Assembly (NCBI GenBank): GCA_031291335.1
Contig: JARLJF010000022.1
Coordinates: 1 to 41,247, forward strand
Reading direction: 5' to 3'
From: Pandoraea sp.
Lineage (GTDB): Bacteria > Pseudomonadota > Gammaproteobacteria > Burkholderiales > Burkholderiaceae
Length of the DNA stretch: 41,247 bases
Shown: positions 15,992 through 24,426 of the stretch, one piece after another
Layout of the letters: each line of letters begins with the position of its first letter
How positions within the stretch are numbered: the first letter of the stretch is position 1
The notes under the pieces: generated by a model
Told to the model about the DNA's origin: nothing
Database searches by the model: none
The model's input: the letters and a program-made list of their open reading frames with translations, nothing else
Position numbers and translations under genes: made by a program

Positions 15992-17308
15992 TCAGTAAGT
16001 CCGCTTCATCGCCGACGCACAAGCGGCGGACAGGCACCCCACCGCCAGCACATACACTGCGATCCACCACGGCTGATGACCGCCGTATTCGAGCAGCGTT
16101 GCCGCCACCAGCGGCGTGATCGAGCTGGAAACGATCCCCGAGACCTGATACACGACGGAAATGCCCGTGTACCGCACACGCGTATCGAACAGCTCGCAGA
16201 ACATCGACGCTTCCGGCCCATAGACGAATGCGTACACCACGCCCAGCGGCACGATCACCGCGAGCGAAACCCACCACACATTCGTCGAGTAATGCATCAC
16301 GGCCAGCGCCGGTATCGACGACACGCCGCACGCGATGGCCCCCCAGCCAAACACCCGACGGCGTCCCACACGATCCGACAGCTTCGAGGCGTACGGAATG
16401 GTGACGACCAACACTAGCGCGGCGAACGTCACGGCCAGCAGAATCGGTGTCTTCGGAAAGTGCAGCGTGCCGACGAGATACGAGATCGCGAACACCGCGT
16501 AGACGTTGAACACCACGCCATCGATGTAACGCGCGCCCCAGCCGAGCAACACGTTGCGCCGGTAGTCGCGCGCAATTTCCGAGAGCGGCACGTGCGCCAC
16601 GTGCTGACTGTCCTTGATCCGGGCGAACTCGGGTGTCTCGAGCACGCGCAGCCGGATGAACATGCCAACCGCCACCAGCACCAGGCTGAGCATGAACGCG
16701 AGACGCCAGCCCCACGACATGAACTGCGCATCGGTCAGTGTCGACGAGAGCAGTGCGACGACGCCGGTCGACAAACACAGTCCCACGGCGAGTCCGATCT
16801 GCGGATACGCGGCGAACTGCCCGCGCTTGTCGCGCGGTGCGTACTCGAATGCCATGAGCACCGCACCGCCCCACTCGCCGCCCAGTCCGATGCCTTGCAG
16901 CAATCGCAGGAACAGCAGAATCAGCGGAGCGGCAATACCGATGCTGTCGTACGTCGGCACCAGGCCGATCAGGAACGTCGACACCCCCATGATGGTGAGT
17001 GTGACGATGAGCAACGGCTTGCGTCCGATCCGGTCGCCGAAGTGACCGAAGAGAATACCGCCGAGGGGACGTGTGGCGAACCCCACCGCGTAGACCGTAT
17101 AGGCCAGTACGGTAGCGATGAAGGCATCGCCGCTGGGGAAGAAGAGTTTGTTGAAGACGAGTCCTGTAACCGTGCCGTACAGGAAGAAGTCATACCATTC
17201 GACGGTCGTGCCGATCAGGCTGGCCAGCGCGACCGTGCGCACCGCTTTTTCGGCATTGGCGGCGTTGGCGGCATCACTGCCGCCCACACCCGTGAGAACC
17301 TGTTCCAT
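15992..17308 (-). CDS. MFS permease, metabolite:H+ symporter (MHS) type
   Basis: A 438-residue inner-membrane transporter with 12 helices. The N-terminal TTVEWYDFFLYGT and GGILFGHFGDRIGRKPLL are the signatures of the MHS subfamily (ShiA, ProP, KgtP and relatives), which import organic acids or zwitterions with protons. GGAGG precedes the ATG. It lies downstream of an iron-containing alcohol dehydrogenase on the same strand, 199 bp away, with a GC-rich hairpin-prone spacer. A divergent LysR regulator stands beyond. By context it would import the substrate of that dehydrogenase branch, possibly a phosphonate or hydroxy acid. The substrate is inferred only. Confidence 0.9.
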   Translation of the reverse strand: MEQVLTGVGGSDAANAANAEKAVRTVALASLIGTTVEWYDFFLYGTVTGLVFNKLFFPSGDAFIATVLAYTVYAVGFATRPLGGILFGHFGDRIGRKPLLIVTLTIMGVSTFLIGLVPTYDSIGIAAPLILLFLRLLQGIGLGGEWGGAVLMAFEYAPRDKRGQFAAYPQIGLAVGLCLSTGVVALLSSTLTDAQFMSWGWRLAFMLSLVLVAVGMFIRLRVLETPEFARIKDSQHVAHVPLSEIARDYRRNVLLGWGARYIDGVVFNVYAVFAISYLVGTLHFPKTPILLAVTFAALVLVVTIPYASKLSDRVGRRRVFGWGAIACGVSSIPALAVMHYSTNVWWVSLAVIVPLGVVYAFVYGPEASMFCELFDTRVRYTGISVVYQVSGIVSSSITPLVAATLLEYGGHQPWWIAVYVLAVGCLSAACASAMKRTY

Positions 17309-17507
17309 TGCGCCTCCTGTTGATGCGCCGCGCCCAGCGGCGCGCTGCGACGCGCCGGTCTGCGCCGGGCGTCTGTCTCCTGGATGTCTCGGTGCCGCGT
17401 GTTCGTCACGCGGCTATTTTTTGATGATGGCTGTTGCGGGGACTGCAGGTAAGACTCGAAAACACGCATGCGCGCGAGCGCACACGATCACGGCGACACC
17501 CCGTCGG

Positions 17508-18605
17508 TCAGACCGGAGCGCCAATGAAGTTGCGGCCACGCGGACCGTCGAGTGCGGCGGCGATCATCGCACTGGATTCGGGCTCGGTCACGCCGTACGC
17601 CGAGAACTCGGTGGCGACGCCCAGGCCATTGAGGAATGCGGTGAGTTTGTCCGGTGCGTCCGCGATATCGCCGTCGAACACCCGCGCCAGCACCGCGTCG
17701 CGGTCGGCACGACGGCCAATGGCCAGTCGCATCACCGCCGGTAATGTGAACGAGCACGCGATGCCGTGCGGCAGGCCGTGGCGAATCGTCATGTCGTACG
17801 AAATCGAGTGGGCCAGTGCCGTCTTGGTGTTCGAGAACGCCATGCCCGCTTGCAACGCCGCGAGCGCCGCCTGACTGCGCAGATCCTCGTCGTCGAGCGA
17901 CGCCATGAGCTGCGGCAGCACGCGCATCATGTCGCGCGCGGCGGTCACGGCGAAGGTGTCGGAGATCGGATTCGCGTTGACATTCCAGATTGCCTCCAGC
18001 GCATGCGAGAGGGCGTCCAGACCGCTTTGCAGCGTGACGGCGCGCGGCAGTGAGCGCGTCAGGCGCGGATCGACGATCGCCGCCTCCGGCCACGTCTCGG
18101 GCAGGTGCAGCGAATATTTCTTGCGCTTCACATGGCGGTCCCACAGCGTGGCCCACGGCGTGACTTCGCTGCCGGTGCCGGCGGTCGTGGGCACGGTGAT
18201 GAGGCGCTTCGTGCGCGCAGGCCGGAAGGTCACGCCGGCATCGAGCGCGTCGACCAGTGTGGTGAAGCGGTCGTCGTCGCCCGCGACCATCAGCAGCTTG
18301 GCCGTGTCGAGTGCGCTGCCGCCCCCCAATGCCACGATCACTTCGCACTGGCCATATCGCCGCCAGAAGTCGCCATACATCGGGGCGAGTTCGCGCACGT
18401 CCGGATTCGGACTGACCTGATCGATCACGCCGGCGAGGCGTTGTCCGAGCAGCGCTTCGATTTGTCCCGTCATGCCGAGCGCGCGGGCTTCGGGCATGGT
18501 GACAAGCACCGCGCGGCGGTTGCCGACCAACTCGGGCAAGTGGGCGAGGGCGCCCGCACCGAAGTGAACGTCGACCGGATTATGAAAACGTGAACGTGCA
18601 GTCAT
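17508..18605 (-). CDS. Iron-containing alcohol dehydrogenase (phosphonate-linked PsrA/PhnY-like)
   Basis: A 365-residue group III alcohol dehydrogenase. The N-terminal NAD-binding half has the motif ALGGGSALDTAK, and PTTAGTGSEVTPWA follows. The metal site is supplied by D and H in SGLDALSHALEA and two His in AHSISYDMTIRHGLPHG. It would interconvert an alcohol and an aldehyde with NAD(H). The overall pattern recalls the branch annotated as PsrA or phosphonoacetaldehyde reductase. The adjacent LysR gene looks like the aminoethylphosphonate-associated type, which supports that reading. The start at 18605 has a poor ribosome site. The substrate is not proven. Confidence 0.87.
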   Translation of the reverse strand: MTARSRFHNPVDVHFGAGALAHLPELVGNRRAVLVTMPEARALGMTGQIEALLGQRLAGVIDQVSPNPDVRELAPMYGDFWRRYGQCEVIVALGGGSALDTAKLLMVAGDDDRFTTLVDALDAGVTFRPARTKRLITVPTTAGTGSEVTPWATLWDRHVKRKKYSLHLPETWPEAAIVDPRLTRSLPRAVTLQSGLDALSHALEAIWNVNANPISDTFAVTAARDMMRVLPQLMASLDDEDLRSQAALAALQAGMAFSNTKTALAHSISYDMTIRHGLPHGIACSFTLPAVMRLAIGRRADRDAVLARVFDGDIADAPDKLTAFLNGLGVATEFSAYGVTEPESSAMIAAALDGPRGRNFIGAPV

Positions 18606-18754
18606 GGTGAGGACGGTGCCGCCGCGCCCGCAGGCGATGCGATCAATTGATGAAGATTGAGCTGGATTATGGTGAGCGGCGTCCTATACTTCCAATTCAC
18701 ATTTTTTCGCCGATGTATTGGCAAAACCTATATCTCGTCACGGGAGCGACATCG

Positions 18755-19618
18755 ATGCGGATTACCCAATTGCGCTCGTTCCATGCGGTAGCGCGTTACG
18801 GCAGCGTGACGCGCGCCGCAGAAGCGCTGCACGTGAGCCAGCCCACGATGACCACGCAGATTCGTGCGCTGGAGGAAACCTATGGCGTCGAGCTGTTCTA
18901 TCGGCACGGCCGCGGGCTGACCCTCACGCCGACCGGCAAAGCGTTGTATGCCGTGAGTCTGCGCATCTTCTCCGACGAGGCCGAGGCGCTTGGCCTGCTT
19001 AAGGAGCATGGCGGGCTGCGCACGGGGGAGTTACGTCTTGGCGCCGTCGGGCCGCATCACGTGATGGAGATCGTGGCGGCATTCCAGCCACGCTTTCCCG
19101 GCATCCGTATTTCGATGCGGCCGGGGAATTCGGAAGAGATGATCGAGAGCCTGCTGGCGTATCGCACGGACGTGGCGGTGCTCGCGCGCTACTACGACGA
19201 TGCGCGGTTGCATGTGGTCCCGTATCGCACGCATCCGGTGGTGCTGCTGGTGCCGCGGGCTCACCCATTCGCGCGACGCCGCAGCGTGAAGCTCGCAGAG
19301 CTGGCCGACGCCCCGATGCTCATGCGCGAGCCGGGCTCGACCACGCGTCACGCGCTCGAAGCGGCGTTGCAGGACGCCGGGGTGACACCCAATGTGGCGA
19401 TGGAGATCGGCAGCCGCGAAGCGATTCGCGAGGCCGTGATTCTGGGGCTGGGGATTGCGGCGGTATCGGCGCGTGAGCACACGCCGGACGAACGGCTCGC
19501 GACGGTGTCGATCAGCGACGCCAGCGTGGAGACGACGACTGTCGTCGTGTGTCTGGCGGAGCGACGTGAGTCGCGTGCGATCGCCGCGTTTCTGGAGGTG
19601 GTGGCGGGGCTGGTGTGA
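18755..19618 (+). CDS. LysR regulator of the aminoethylphosphonate-catabolism type
   Basis: A 287-residue LysR family protein. The start [16 protein letters not shown] at 18755 is supported by GGGAG 8 nt upstream; a longer frame from 18647 has none. The helix-turn-helix covers residues about 1-60 ([20 protein letters not shown]), followed by an effector domain with [19 protein letters not shown]. The overall pattern resembles regulators found beside 2-aminoethylphosphonate operons. It is divergent from the alcohol dehydrogenase with a 149-bp gap, so that gene and the permease are its probable targets. The effector is unknown. Confidence 0.87.
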   Translation: MRITQLRSFHAVARYGSVTRAAEALHVSQPTMTTQIRALEETYGVELFYRHGRGLTLTPTGKALYAVSLRIFSDEAEALGLLKEHGGLRTGELRLGAVGPHHVMEIVAAFQPRFPGIRISMRPGNSEEMIESLLAYRTDVAVLARYYDDARLHVVPYRTHPVVLLVPRAHPFARRRSVKLAELADAPMLMREPGSTTRHALEAALQDAGVTPNVAMEIGSREAIREAVILGLGIAAVSAREHTPDERLATVSISDASVETTTVVVCLAERRESRAIAAFLEVVAGLV

Positions 19619-19638
19619 TGCCCCGGCATCCGGGGCAT
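19618..19638 (+). terminator. Hairpin at the LysR stop codon
   Basis: ATGCCCCGG (19618-19626) and CCGGGGCAT (19630-19638) form a perfect 9-bp stem with a 3-base loop that overlaps the last base of the TGA. No T-run follows. A second stem, GGCGCTG-aggg-CAGCGCC, lies at 19660-19677 in the short convergent gap before uppP. Confidence 0.55.
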
Positions 19639-19705
19639 CGCGAGGGTGGCGCTGAAGGTGGCGCTGAGGGCAGCGCCTTACCGGCCGCCCTCGGCGCACA
19701 TCGCT

Positions 19706-20557
19706 TTACAGATACTGACTCGACGCCAACACGACGACGGATGCCACGAGGCAGTAGATGCCGAACAGATACCAGCGGCCGTGCTCAAGCCAGCGCGACA
19801 GCCAGCGCAGCGCCACCAGACCGGCGAGGAAGCTGAACACCATACCGACGAGACTCGGCGTGAGCACCGACATGAAGTGGCCCGAGAACGTTTGCGCGCC
19901 GCCCGACTTGTATAGACGGTAAGCCTCTTTGACGATTACCGGCGGCGTGAGCACCACGGCCAGCGCGAAGCTGAATTCTTCGACGCGAACCTTATCGAGC
20001 CCGCGCAGCATGCCCGTCGAGATGGTCGAGCCCGAGCGCGAGAAGCCGCGGAAGGGCAGGCAAACGCCTTGCACCGCGCCGATCCACGCGGAGTCGGCGC
20101 CACGCATCGGACGGTCGCCCATCGGCGGACGCCGGGCGCCCGAGATCAGAATCAGAATGCCGGCCATCGCGAGGCCCGCCGAGATGATGTACAGATTGCC
20201 GAACAGATGCTCGATCTCGGAGTGCTGGGTGCCGCGCATCAACACCTTCTCGATGAAGAACATCAGTGCCAGCCCGATCACCCCGGTGAAGGCCGTGGCG
20301 ATGATCACCTGTTTGGCGTTGTGAATGAAATCGTATTTCGACGAGAAATAGCGCTCGCGCCACGACTTCCAGAAATAGACGATGACGGCGAGCATCGTGC
20401 CGGTGTGGAGCATGACCAGCAACAGCGTCATCTCGGGCGCCGACGGATCGAGCCCCATGAGCTTCTCGGCCATGATGACGTGTGCCGAACTCGACACGGG
20501 GAGCAACTCCGCGACACCCTGCACAATCGCGAGCACGAGTACTTGCAGATAATCCAT
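19706..20557 (-). CDS. uppP: Undecaprenyl-diphosphatase UppP/BacA family
   Basis: A 283-residue integral membrane phosphatase that recycles undecaprenyl diphosphate to the monophosphate carrier for cell-wall and polysaccharide synthesis. Its family confers bacitracin tolerance. The two signature regions are present but variant: QGVAELLPVSSSAH near the N-terminus keeps the (Q/E)xxxE and the SSS-x-H. PFRGFSRSGSTI keeps the RSG core of the second motif. ATG at 20557 is chosen because AAGGA lies 8 nt upstream; a TTG eight codons earlier is less likely. Many members of this order carry several paralogues; this looks like one of the variant ones. Confidence 0.9.
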   Translation of the reverse strand: MDYLQVLVLAIVQGVAELLPVSSSAHVIMAEKLMGLDPSAPEMTLLLVMLHTGTMLAVIVYFWKSWRERYFSSKYDFIHNAKQVIIATAFTGVIGLALMFFIEKVLMRGTQHSEIEHLFGNLYIISAGLAMAGILILISGARRPPMGDRPMRGADSAWIGAVQGVCLPFRGFSRSGSTISTGMLRGLDKVRVEEFSFALAVVLTPPVIVKEAYRLYKSGGAQTFSGHFMSVLTPSLVGMVFSFLAGLVALRWLSRWLEHGRWYLFGIYCLVASVVVLASSQYL

Positions 20558-20716
20558 GCGTAATCCTTGGGAAATGGGCAAGGACAGTACGCCGCGATCG
20601 TGACATTTTCGTGACAGTCACATGACGTCGGCACCGGTTGCCTGCCCTCAACCGGCTGCCGCGCATGATACTCCGACAGAGTTGGCAGGAAATGAGGTAT
20701 CGGGTCAGACGAGCGA

Positions 20717-22042
20717 TCAGCGCCCCAGTCGACTCAGCGCCTGATCGAGATCCGCGAGCAAATCGTCGATATGCTCGATGCCGATCGACAGACGCACCGT
20801 CTCCTCGCTCACCCCCGCCTTGCGCAGTTCGTCCGGCGAAAGCTGGCGGTGCGTGGTCGACGCCGGGTGCGTGGCGAGCGACTTCGCGTCCCCGATGTTG
20901 ACCAGTCGCGTGAAGAGTTGCAGGGCGTCCTGAAACGCGGCGCCTGCGGCAAGTCCGCCCTTCACGCCGAAGGTCAGAATGCCGGGACCACGTCCCGACA
21001 GGTAGCGTTTCACGAGGGCGTGATCCGGATGATCCGGCAGCCCCGCGTAATTCACCCACTCCACCTTCGGATGCGTTTTGAGGTACTGCGCGACCTTCAG
21101 GGCGTTCTCGGTGATGCGCTCGAGTCGCAACGCCAGCGTTTCGATGCCTTGCAGGATCTGGAACGCGTTGAACGGCGAGATGGCGGCACCGGTGTTGCGC
21201 AGCGGCACAACGCGCGCACGTCCGATATACGCCGCCGGGCCGAACGCTTCCGTGTACACCACACCGTGGTAGCTCACATCCGGCTCGTTCAGGCGCTTGA
21301 AGCGCACCTTGTGATCGGCCCAGGGGAATTTGCCGGAGTCGACAATGGCGCCGCCCAGGCTCGTGCCGTGACCGCCGAGATACTTCGTCAGCGAATGCAC
21401 GACAATGTCCGCCCCATGCTCGAACGGACGCAGCAGATAGGGCGACGGCACCGTGTTGTCGATGATGAGCGGAATGCCGTGACGATGCGCGATCTCTGCG
21501 AGCTTCGCAATATCGGTGATGTTGCCCAGCGGATTGCCGACCGACTCCGCGAAGATGGCCTTGGTGTTCGCGTCGATGAGCGGCTCGAACGATTCCGGCT
21601 CGCGCGGATCGGCGAAGCGTGTGGTGATGCCCGAGAGCGGCAGCGTGTGGGCCAGCAGGTTATAGGTGCCGCCGTAGAGCGTGCTGGCGGCAACGATGTT
21701 GTCGCCCGCCTCGGCAATCGTCTGAATAGCGTAAGTGACCGCCGCCTGACCGGACGCGAGCGCCAGCGCCGCAATCCCGCCTTCGAGCGCGGCGACGCGC
21801 TGCTCGAGCACGTCCTGCGTCGGATTCATGATGCGCGTGTAGATGTTGCCCGGCACCTTGAGGTCGAACAGATCGGCCCCATGCTGCGTGTCGTCGAAGG
21901 CGTAGGCCACCGTCTGGTAGATCGGTACCGCCACGGCACGCGTGGTCGGGTCGGGACGGTAGCCGCCGTGAACGGCCAGCGTCTCGAGACGCCATTGCGG
22001 GGCTTGCGGTGTTGTTTCGCTCTTGTCGGTCTTGTCAGTCAT
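20717..22042 (-). CDS. metY: O-acetylhomoserine sulfhydrylase (aminocarboxypropyltransferase)
   Basis: A 441-residue PLP enzyme of the Cys/Met metabolism family. It makes homocysteine from O-acetylhomoserine and sulfide, a direct sulfhydrylation route to methionine. LETLAVHGGYRPDP opens the fold. SGQAAVTYAIQTIAEAGDNI and YGGTYNLLAHT form the cofactor pocket, and the Schiff-base lysine lies in HSLTKYLGGHG. Length above 420 and the KVRFKRLNEPDVSYHG insertion fit the O-acetylhomoserine branch better than cystathionine gamma-synthase. The start at 22042 follows GGAG; upstream in-frame ATGs give a non-conserved tail. Related O-succinylhomoserine activity cannot be excluded. Confidence 0.93.
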   Translation of the reverse strand: MTDKTDKSETTPQAPQWRLETLAVHGGYRPDPTTRAVAVPIYQTVAYAFDDTQHGADLFDLKVPGNIYTRIMNPTQDVLEQRVAALEGGIAALALASGQAAVTYAIQTIAEAGDNIVAASTLYGGTYNLLAHTLPLSGITTRFADPREPESFEPLIDANTKAIFAESVGNPLGNITDIAKLAEIAHRHGIPLIIDNTVPSPYLLRPFEHGADIVVHSLTKYLGGHGTSLGGAIVDSGKFPWADHKVRFKRLNEPDVSYHGVVYTEAFGPAAYIGRARVVPLRNTGAAISPFNAFQILQGIETLALRLERITENALKVAQYLKTHPKVEWVNYAGLPDHPDHALVKRYLSGRGPGILTFGVKGGLAAGAAFQDALQLFTRLVNIGDAKSLATHPASTTHRQLSPDELRKAGVSEETVRLSIGIEHIDDLLADLDQALSRLGR

Positions 22043-22278
22043 GTCGAATGTCTCCGGATAAGCATGACGTTCCATTGGCGGAACGATTTGATTAGGTATC
22101 CGATGGCATTCTAAACGGCGGCATGATTCTGGCTTATCTCCGATTGGCGGATGCTTGGCAACACACGGCCGCAACCGTTCGTAATATGGCGTGCGCCGAA
22201 CACGCTATCTGACGCGTTATGGGCTGGCTATACTCGTTCGCACACGCCGTCACAGCGCCTTACGGGAGACGTATTGCC

Positions 22279-23262
22279 ATGCCAGTCAACTTCATGGGTC
22301 TTACGCGTCTGATGAGCTCTACGCATCGTATGCGCCGATCTCCCTTTCGGTTGGCGCGACGCGTGACTTCACCGCTCGCCATCGCGCTCGCGTGCCTCTC
22401 GTCGGGATGGTTTGGCAGTGCGTTCGCGCAGGAGAAGGTGAGCATCCCGTCGCTGGATGCCGACAGCAGCGGCGCGCCCGTGATGATCGACGCCTATCTG
22501 TTTCGCGCAGCGAACGCCAGCGGCCCCACGCCGGCCGTCGTCTTCATGCATGGCTGCAACGGGATGTTCACGCGCAAGGGCAAGATCGACGCCCGGGAAC
22601 TCGACTGGGCGCACCGGCTGAACGCGCAAGGCTACGCGGTACTGGCGGTCGACAGCTTCACGTCACGCGCGCAGCCCAGCGAGTGCGCCAACGGCGGACC
22701 GGTGCGGCCTTCGGTGGAGCGTCCGCGTGACGCCTACGGGGCGTTGCGTTATCTGCAGAGCTTGCCGGACATCCGGCCGGATCGCGTCGCGTTGATGGGA
22801 TGGTCGCACGGTGGCGGCACGGTGCTGTTCTCCGTGGGTCCGAAGAGCCCCGGCCGAGCCAAGGATGCGCAACGGGATGCCAAACCGGATGGCAAACCAG
22901 CGCCGGATTTCGTGGCCGCCGTCGCGTTCTACCCCGGGTGGTGCAACACCAGGGCGCAGGGTGCCGACTGGTCGACGCGTATCCCGCTGCTCATCCTCAC
23001 CGGCGCCGACGACGTCTGGACGAAGGCCGCGCCCTGCGACGCCTTCGTGCAAGACGCGACCGCGCAAAGCGCGCCGATCACGTTCCATATCTATCCGGGG
23101 GCGGTGCACGACTTCGACTACCCCAATCTGCCCGTGCGCAATCGCCCGGAATTCACCAACCCGCGCACTCACGTCGTGCCGATCACCGGCACCCAGCCGG
23201 AAGCGCGCGACGATGCCATTGCACGCGTCACCGCATTTTTTGCGAAAGCGCTCGGCACCTGA
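22279..23262 (+). CDS. Exported dienelactone-hydrolase-family alpha/beta hydrolase
   Basis: A 327-residue secreted hydrolase. The N-terminus has an Arg-rich n-region, a hydrophobic core (SPLAIALACLSSGWFGSAFA) and likely cleavage at AFA-QEK, so the enzyme acts in the periplasm. The oxyanion region VVFMHGCNGM, the nucleophile elbow GWSHGGG, the acid in LTGADDVWT and the histidine in GAVHDFDYP form a complete triad. It probably cleaves an ester or lactone; the substrate is unknown. ATG 22279 is taken as start with GGGAG some 11 nt upstream; later ATGs at codons 6, 12 and 17 are possible. It is divergent from metY. Confidence 0.85.
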   Translation: MPVNFMGLTRLMSSTHRMRRSPFRLARRVTSPLAIALACLSSGWFGSAFAQEKVSIPSLDADSSGAPVMIDAYLFRAANASGPTPAVVFMHGCNGMFTRKGKIDARELDWAHRLNAQGYAVLAVDSFTSRAQPSECANGGPVRPSVERPRDAYGALRYLQSLPDIRPDRVALMGWSHGGGTVLFSVGPKSPGRAKDAQRDAKPDGKPAPDFVAAVAFYPGWCNTRAQGADWSTRIPLLILTGADDVWTKAAPCDAFVQDATAQSAPITFHIYPGAVHDFDYPNLPVRNRPEFTNPRTHVVPITGTQPEARDDAIARVTAFFAKALGT

Positions 23263-23345
23263 TTTCTCGTTGAATTCGACAGTGCGTTCGATGCATAGGC
23301 TGGAAACCCCTGTCCAGTGGTCATCAGCAATCAGGGGAATGAAAC

Positions 23346-23588
23346 TTGCCCACCAGAAATCCACAGCTTACTCACAGAAAAGGCCGGGGATATCCACAAG
23401 AAATCCACCGGCTTCACCGGGGTTATCCACGACATATCCACCGTATATCCACCACATACTCACTGGTTATCCCCGCGATTTAGGCGACTTGTCCCCTGGC
23501 TGTCCACCGACTATCCCCTTGCCATCCACAGGGTTGCCCACAGGGGCATCACAGCTTGCTCACAGGGTTATCGACAGACTTGTCCACA
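23346..23588 (+). repeat. Array of about 17 DnaA-box-like 9-mers
   Basis: Within 243 bp the 9-mer TTATCCACA recurs in degenerate form, always on the + strand. Matches of 8 of 9 are at 23390, 23423, 23568 and 23580. Matches of 7 of 9 are at 23357, 23368, 23434, 23445, 23467, 23522 and 23534. Weaker matches are at 23346, 23401, 23489, 23500, 23511 and 23556. Spacing is mostly 11-23 bp. The stretch is more AT-rich than its surroundings and no protein reading is plausible. DnaA binding is an inference from the motif; no dnaA, dnaN or parAB gene is near. Confidence 0.7.
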
Positions 23589-23622
23589 GTCGATGACATA
23601 CGCGAAGTCAGCGCACAAAACA

Positions 23623-23651
23623 AAATCGGCCGCTAAAAATGCGGCCGATTT
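23623..23651. terminator. Bidirectional terminator
   Basis: AAATCGGCCGC (23623-23633) and GCGGCCGATTT (23641-23651) form an 11-bp perfect stem with a 7-base loop. T-rich sequence follows on the minus strand (TTTTGTTTTG), so it mainly ends the DUF4148 gene at 23742. It also insulates the array from it. Confidence 0.88.
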
Positions 23652-23741
23652 GTCATCGGAGACTGCTGCCCGGAGTCGCAATGCGCTGTATTAGCGCCGG
23701 CTCACGGGAGGTCGAGCAAGTGCGGCGATTGGCAGACTGGA

Positions 23742-24044
23742 TTAGCTACCGAAGTACGTGTTACCGGCTTGGGCGATCTTGCTGACCGAATCCGAGGTCA
23801 CGACCGCCGTTGCGCCGCCAGCCTTGGCAACCGTTTCCGGATATACCGAATCGTGTTGTTGCAGCAGACCGGCTTGCTCGGTTTGCACCAGCTCTGCGCG
23901 AACCTGGGCGCGGGTCATGGCGCTGGTTTGGGGGACCCACGAGAGTTCCGACGGACCGTCGAAAGCGTCGCTGGCGAAAGCCGAACCGGCCGACACAGCC
24001 AACATGGCGGAAACCAGGGCAGAGGTAATAAGAGTGCGTTTCAT
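23742..24044 (-). CDS. DUF4148 secreted protein (second copy)
   Basis: A 100-residue exported protein. Signal peptide of about 24 residues ending at SAFAS. The mature part has one clear DUF4148 motif, MTRAQVRAELVQTEQAGLL, and the usual C-terminal tail AGNTYFGS. Function of the family is unknown. AGGAG lies 9 nt before the ATG. The gene is monocistronic, closed by the terminator at 23623-23651 and headed by an AT-rich leader with an inverted repeat at 24138-24173. Confidence 0.9.
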   Translation of the reverse strand: MKRTLITSALVSAMLAVSAGSAFASDAFDGPSELSWVPQTSAMTRAQVRAELVQTEQAGLLQQHDSVYPETVAKAGGATAVVTSDSVSKIAQAGNTYFGS

Positions 24045-24137
24045 GATGTTTTCTCCTGTCTGTTTGGGTGGCGGCGATGTTCAATTCATCGTCGACAACT
24101 GCAGTCTATTGCTCGCATTCACCACAATAAAGTCGAT

Positions 24138-24173
24138 AATTGTCTATTTCTAATTGCTGATTTAGAAACAATT
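24138..24173. promoter_or_regulatory. Interrupted inverted repeat upstream of DUF4148
   Basis: AATTGT-CTA-TTTCTAA on the left matches TTAGAAACAATT on the right, apart from a 3-base bulge. It lies about 95-130 bp before the DUF4148 start and may be an operator. Confidence 0.4.
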
Positions 24174-24316
24174 AAGACAAGAGGATGGCGAAGCGCGGAG
24201 AAAAGTGAGCGCAAACTTATATCGAATGCCGCTTTGGAGAATCGCATCGGAATATCGCGCGGTGAAAAGGGCTGTCGATATATAAAACCGTATACGATTT
24301 CTGCGCAGCCCCAATG

Positions 24317-24342
24317 AAAACGGGACGCCATCAGGCGTCCCG
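24317..24342 (-). terminator. Rho-independent terminator of uvrA
   Basis: CGGGACGCC (24321-24329) pairs with GGCGTCCCG (24334-24342) across ATCA. Four A precede it on the + strand, giving TTTT on the minus strand. It lies 85 bp past the uvrA stop. Confidence 0.92.
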
Positions 24343-24426
24343 TGTGTGGCTCGCAACTCAGCGAAAACCGGCGGCCGACTCGATCGGAAAAGCCAGCCGC
24401 TGAAGTCGACCGCCGGGGTCGACCGA

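Larger units (their letters stand above)
23263..23741. other. Non-coding region holding the 9-mer array
   Basis: This 479-bp gap holds a short leader (23263-23345) with no feature I recognise, the array at 23346-23588, and a bidirectional terminator at 23623-23651. About 90 bp more lead to the second DUF4148 gene. An open frame of 125 codons crosses the array but repeats the same few peptides and has no ribosome site. Confidence 0.7.
24045..24426. other. Intergenic region upstream of the second DUF4148 gene
   Basis: A 382-bp stretch without a gene. It is clearly AT-rich from 24095 to 24310, which suits the DUF4148 promoter. It contains an interrupted inverted repeat (24138-24173) and, at the right end, the uvrA terminator. 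Confidence 0.65.

Noticed and set aside
18692..18721. CCAAT/ATTGG inverted pair in the LysR/Fe-ADH gap as operator
   Set aside because: Only 5-bp arms with a 20-bp spacer; likely by chance.
22043..22278. Possible SAM or SAH riboswitch upstream of metY
   Set aside because: I looked for paired stems or a conserved riboswitch core in the metY leader and found none convincing; only a repeated ATTGGCGGA was seen.
23346..23588. CRISPR array
   Set aside because: The repeating unit is a degenerate 9-mer with 2-14 bp gaps, not 24-40 bp repeats with unique spacers; no cas gene is present.
23317..23694. 125-codon frame across the 9-mer array
   Set aside because: The peptide only reflects the repeated DNA motif. 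There is no ribosome site, and a terminator lies inside the frame.
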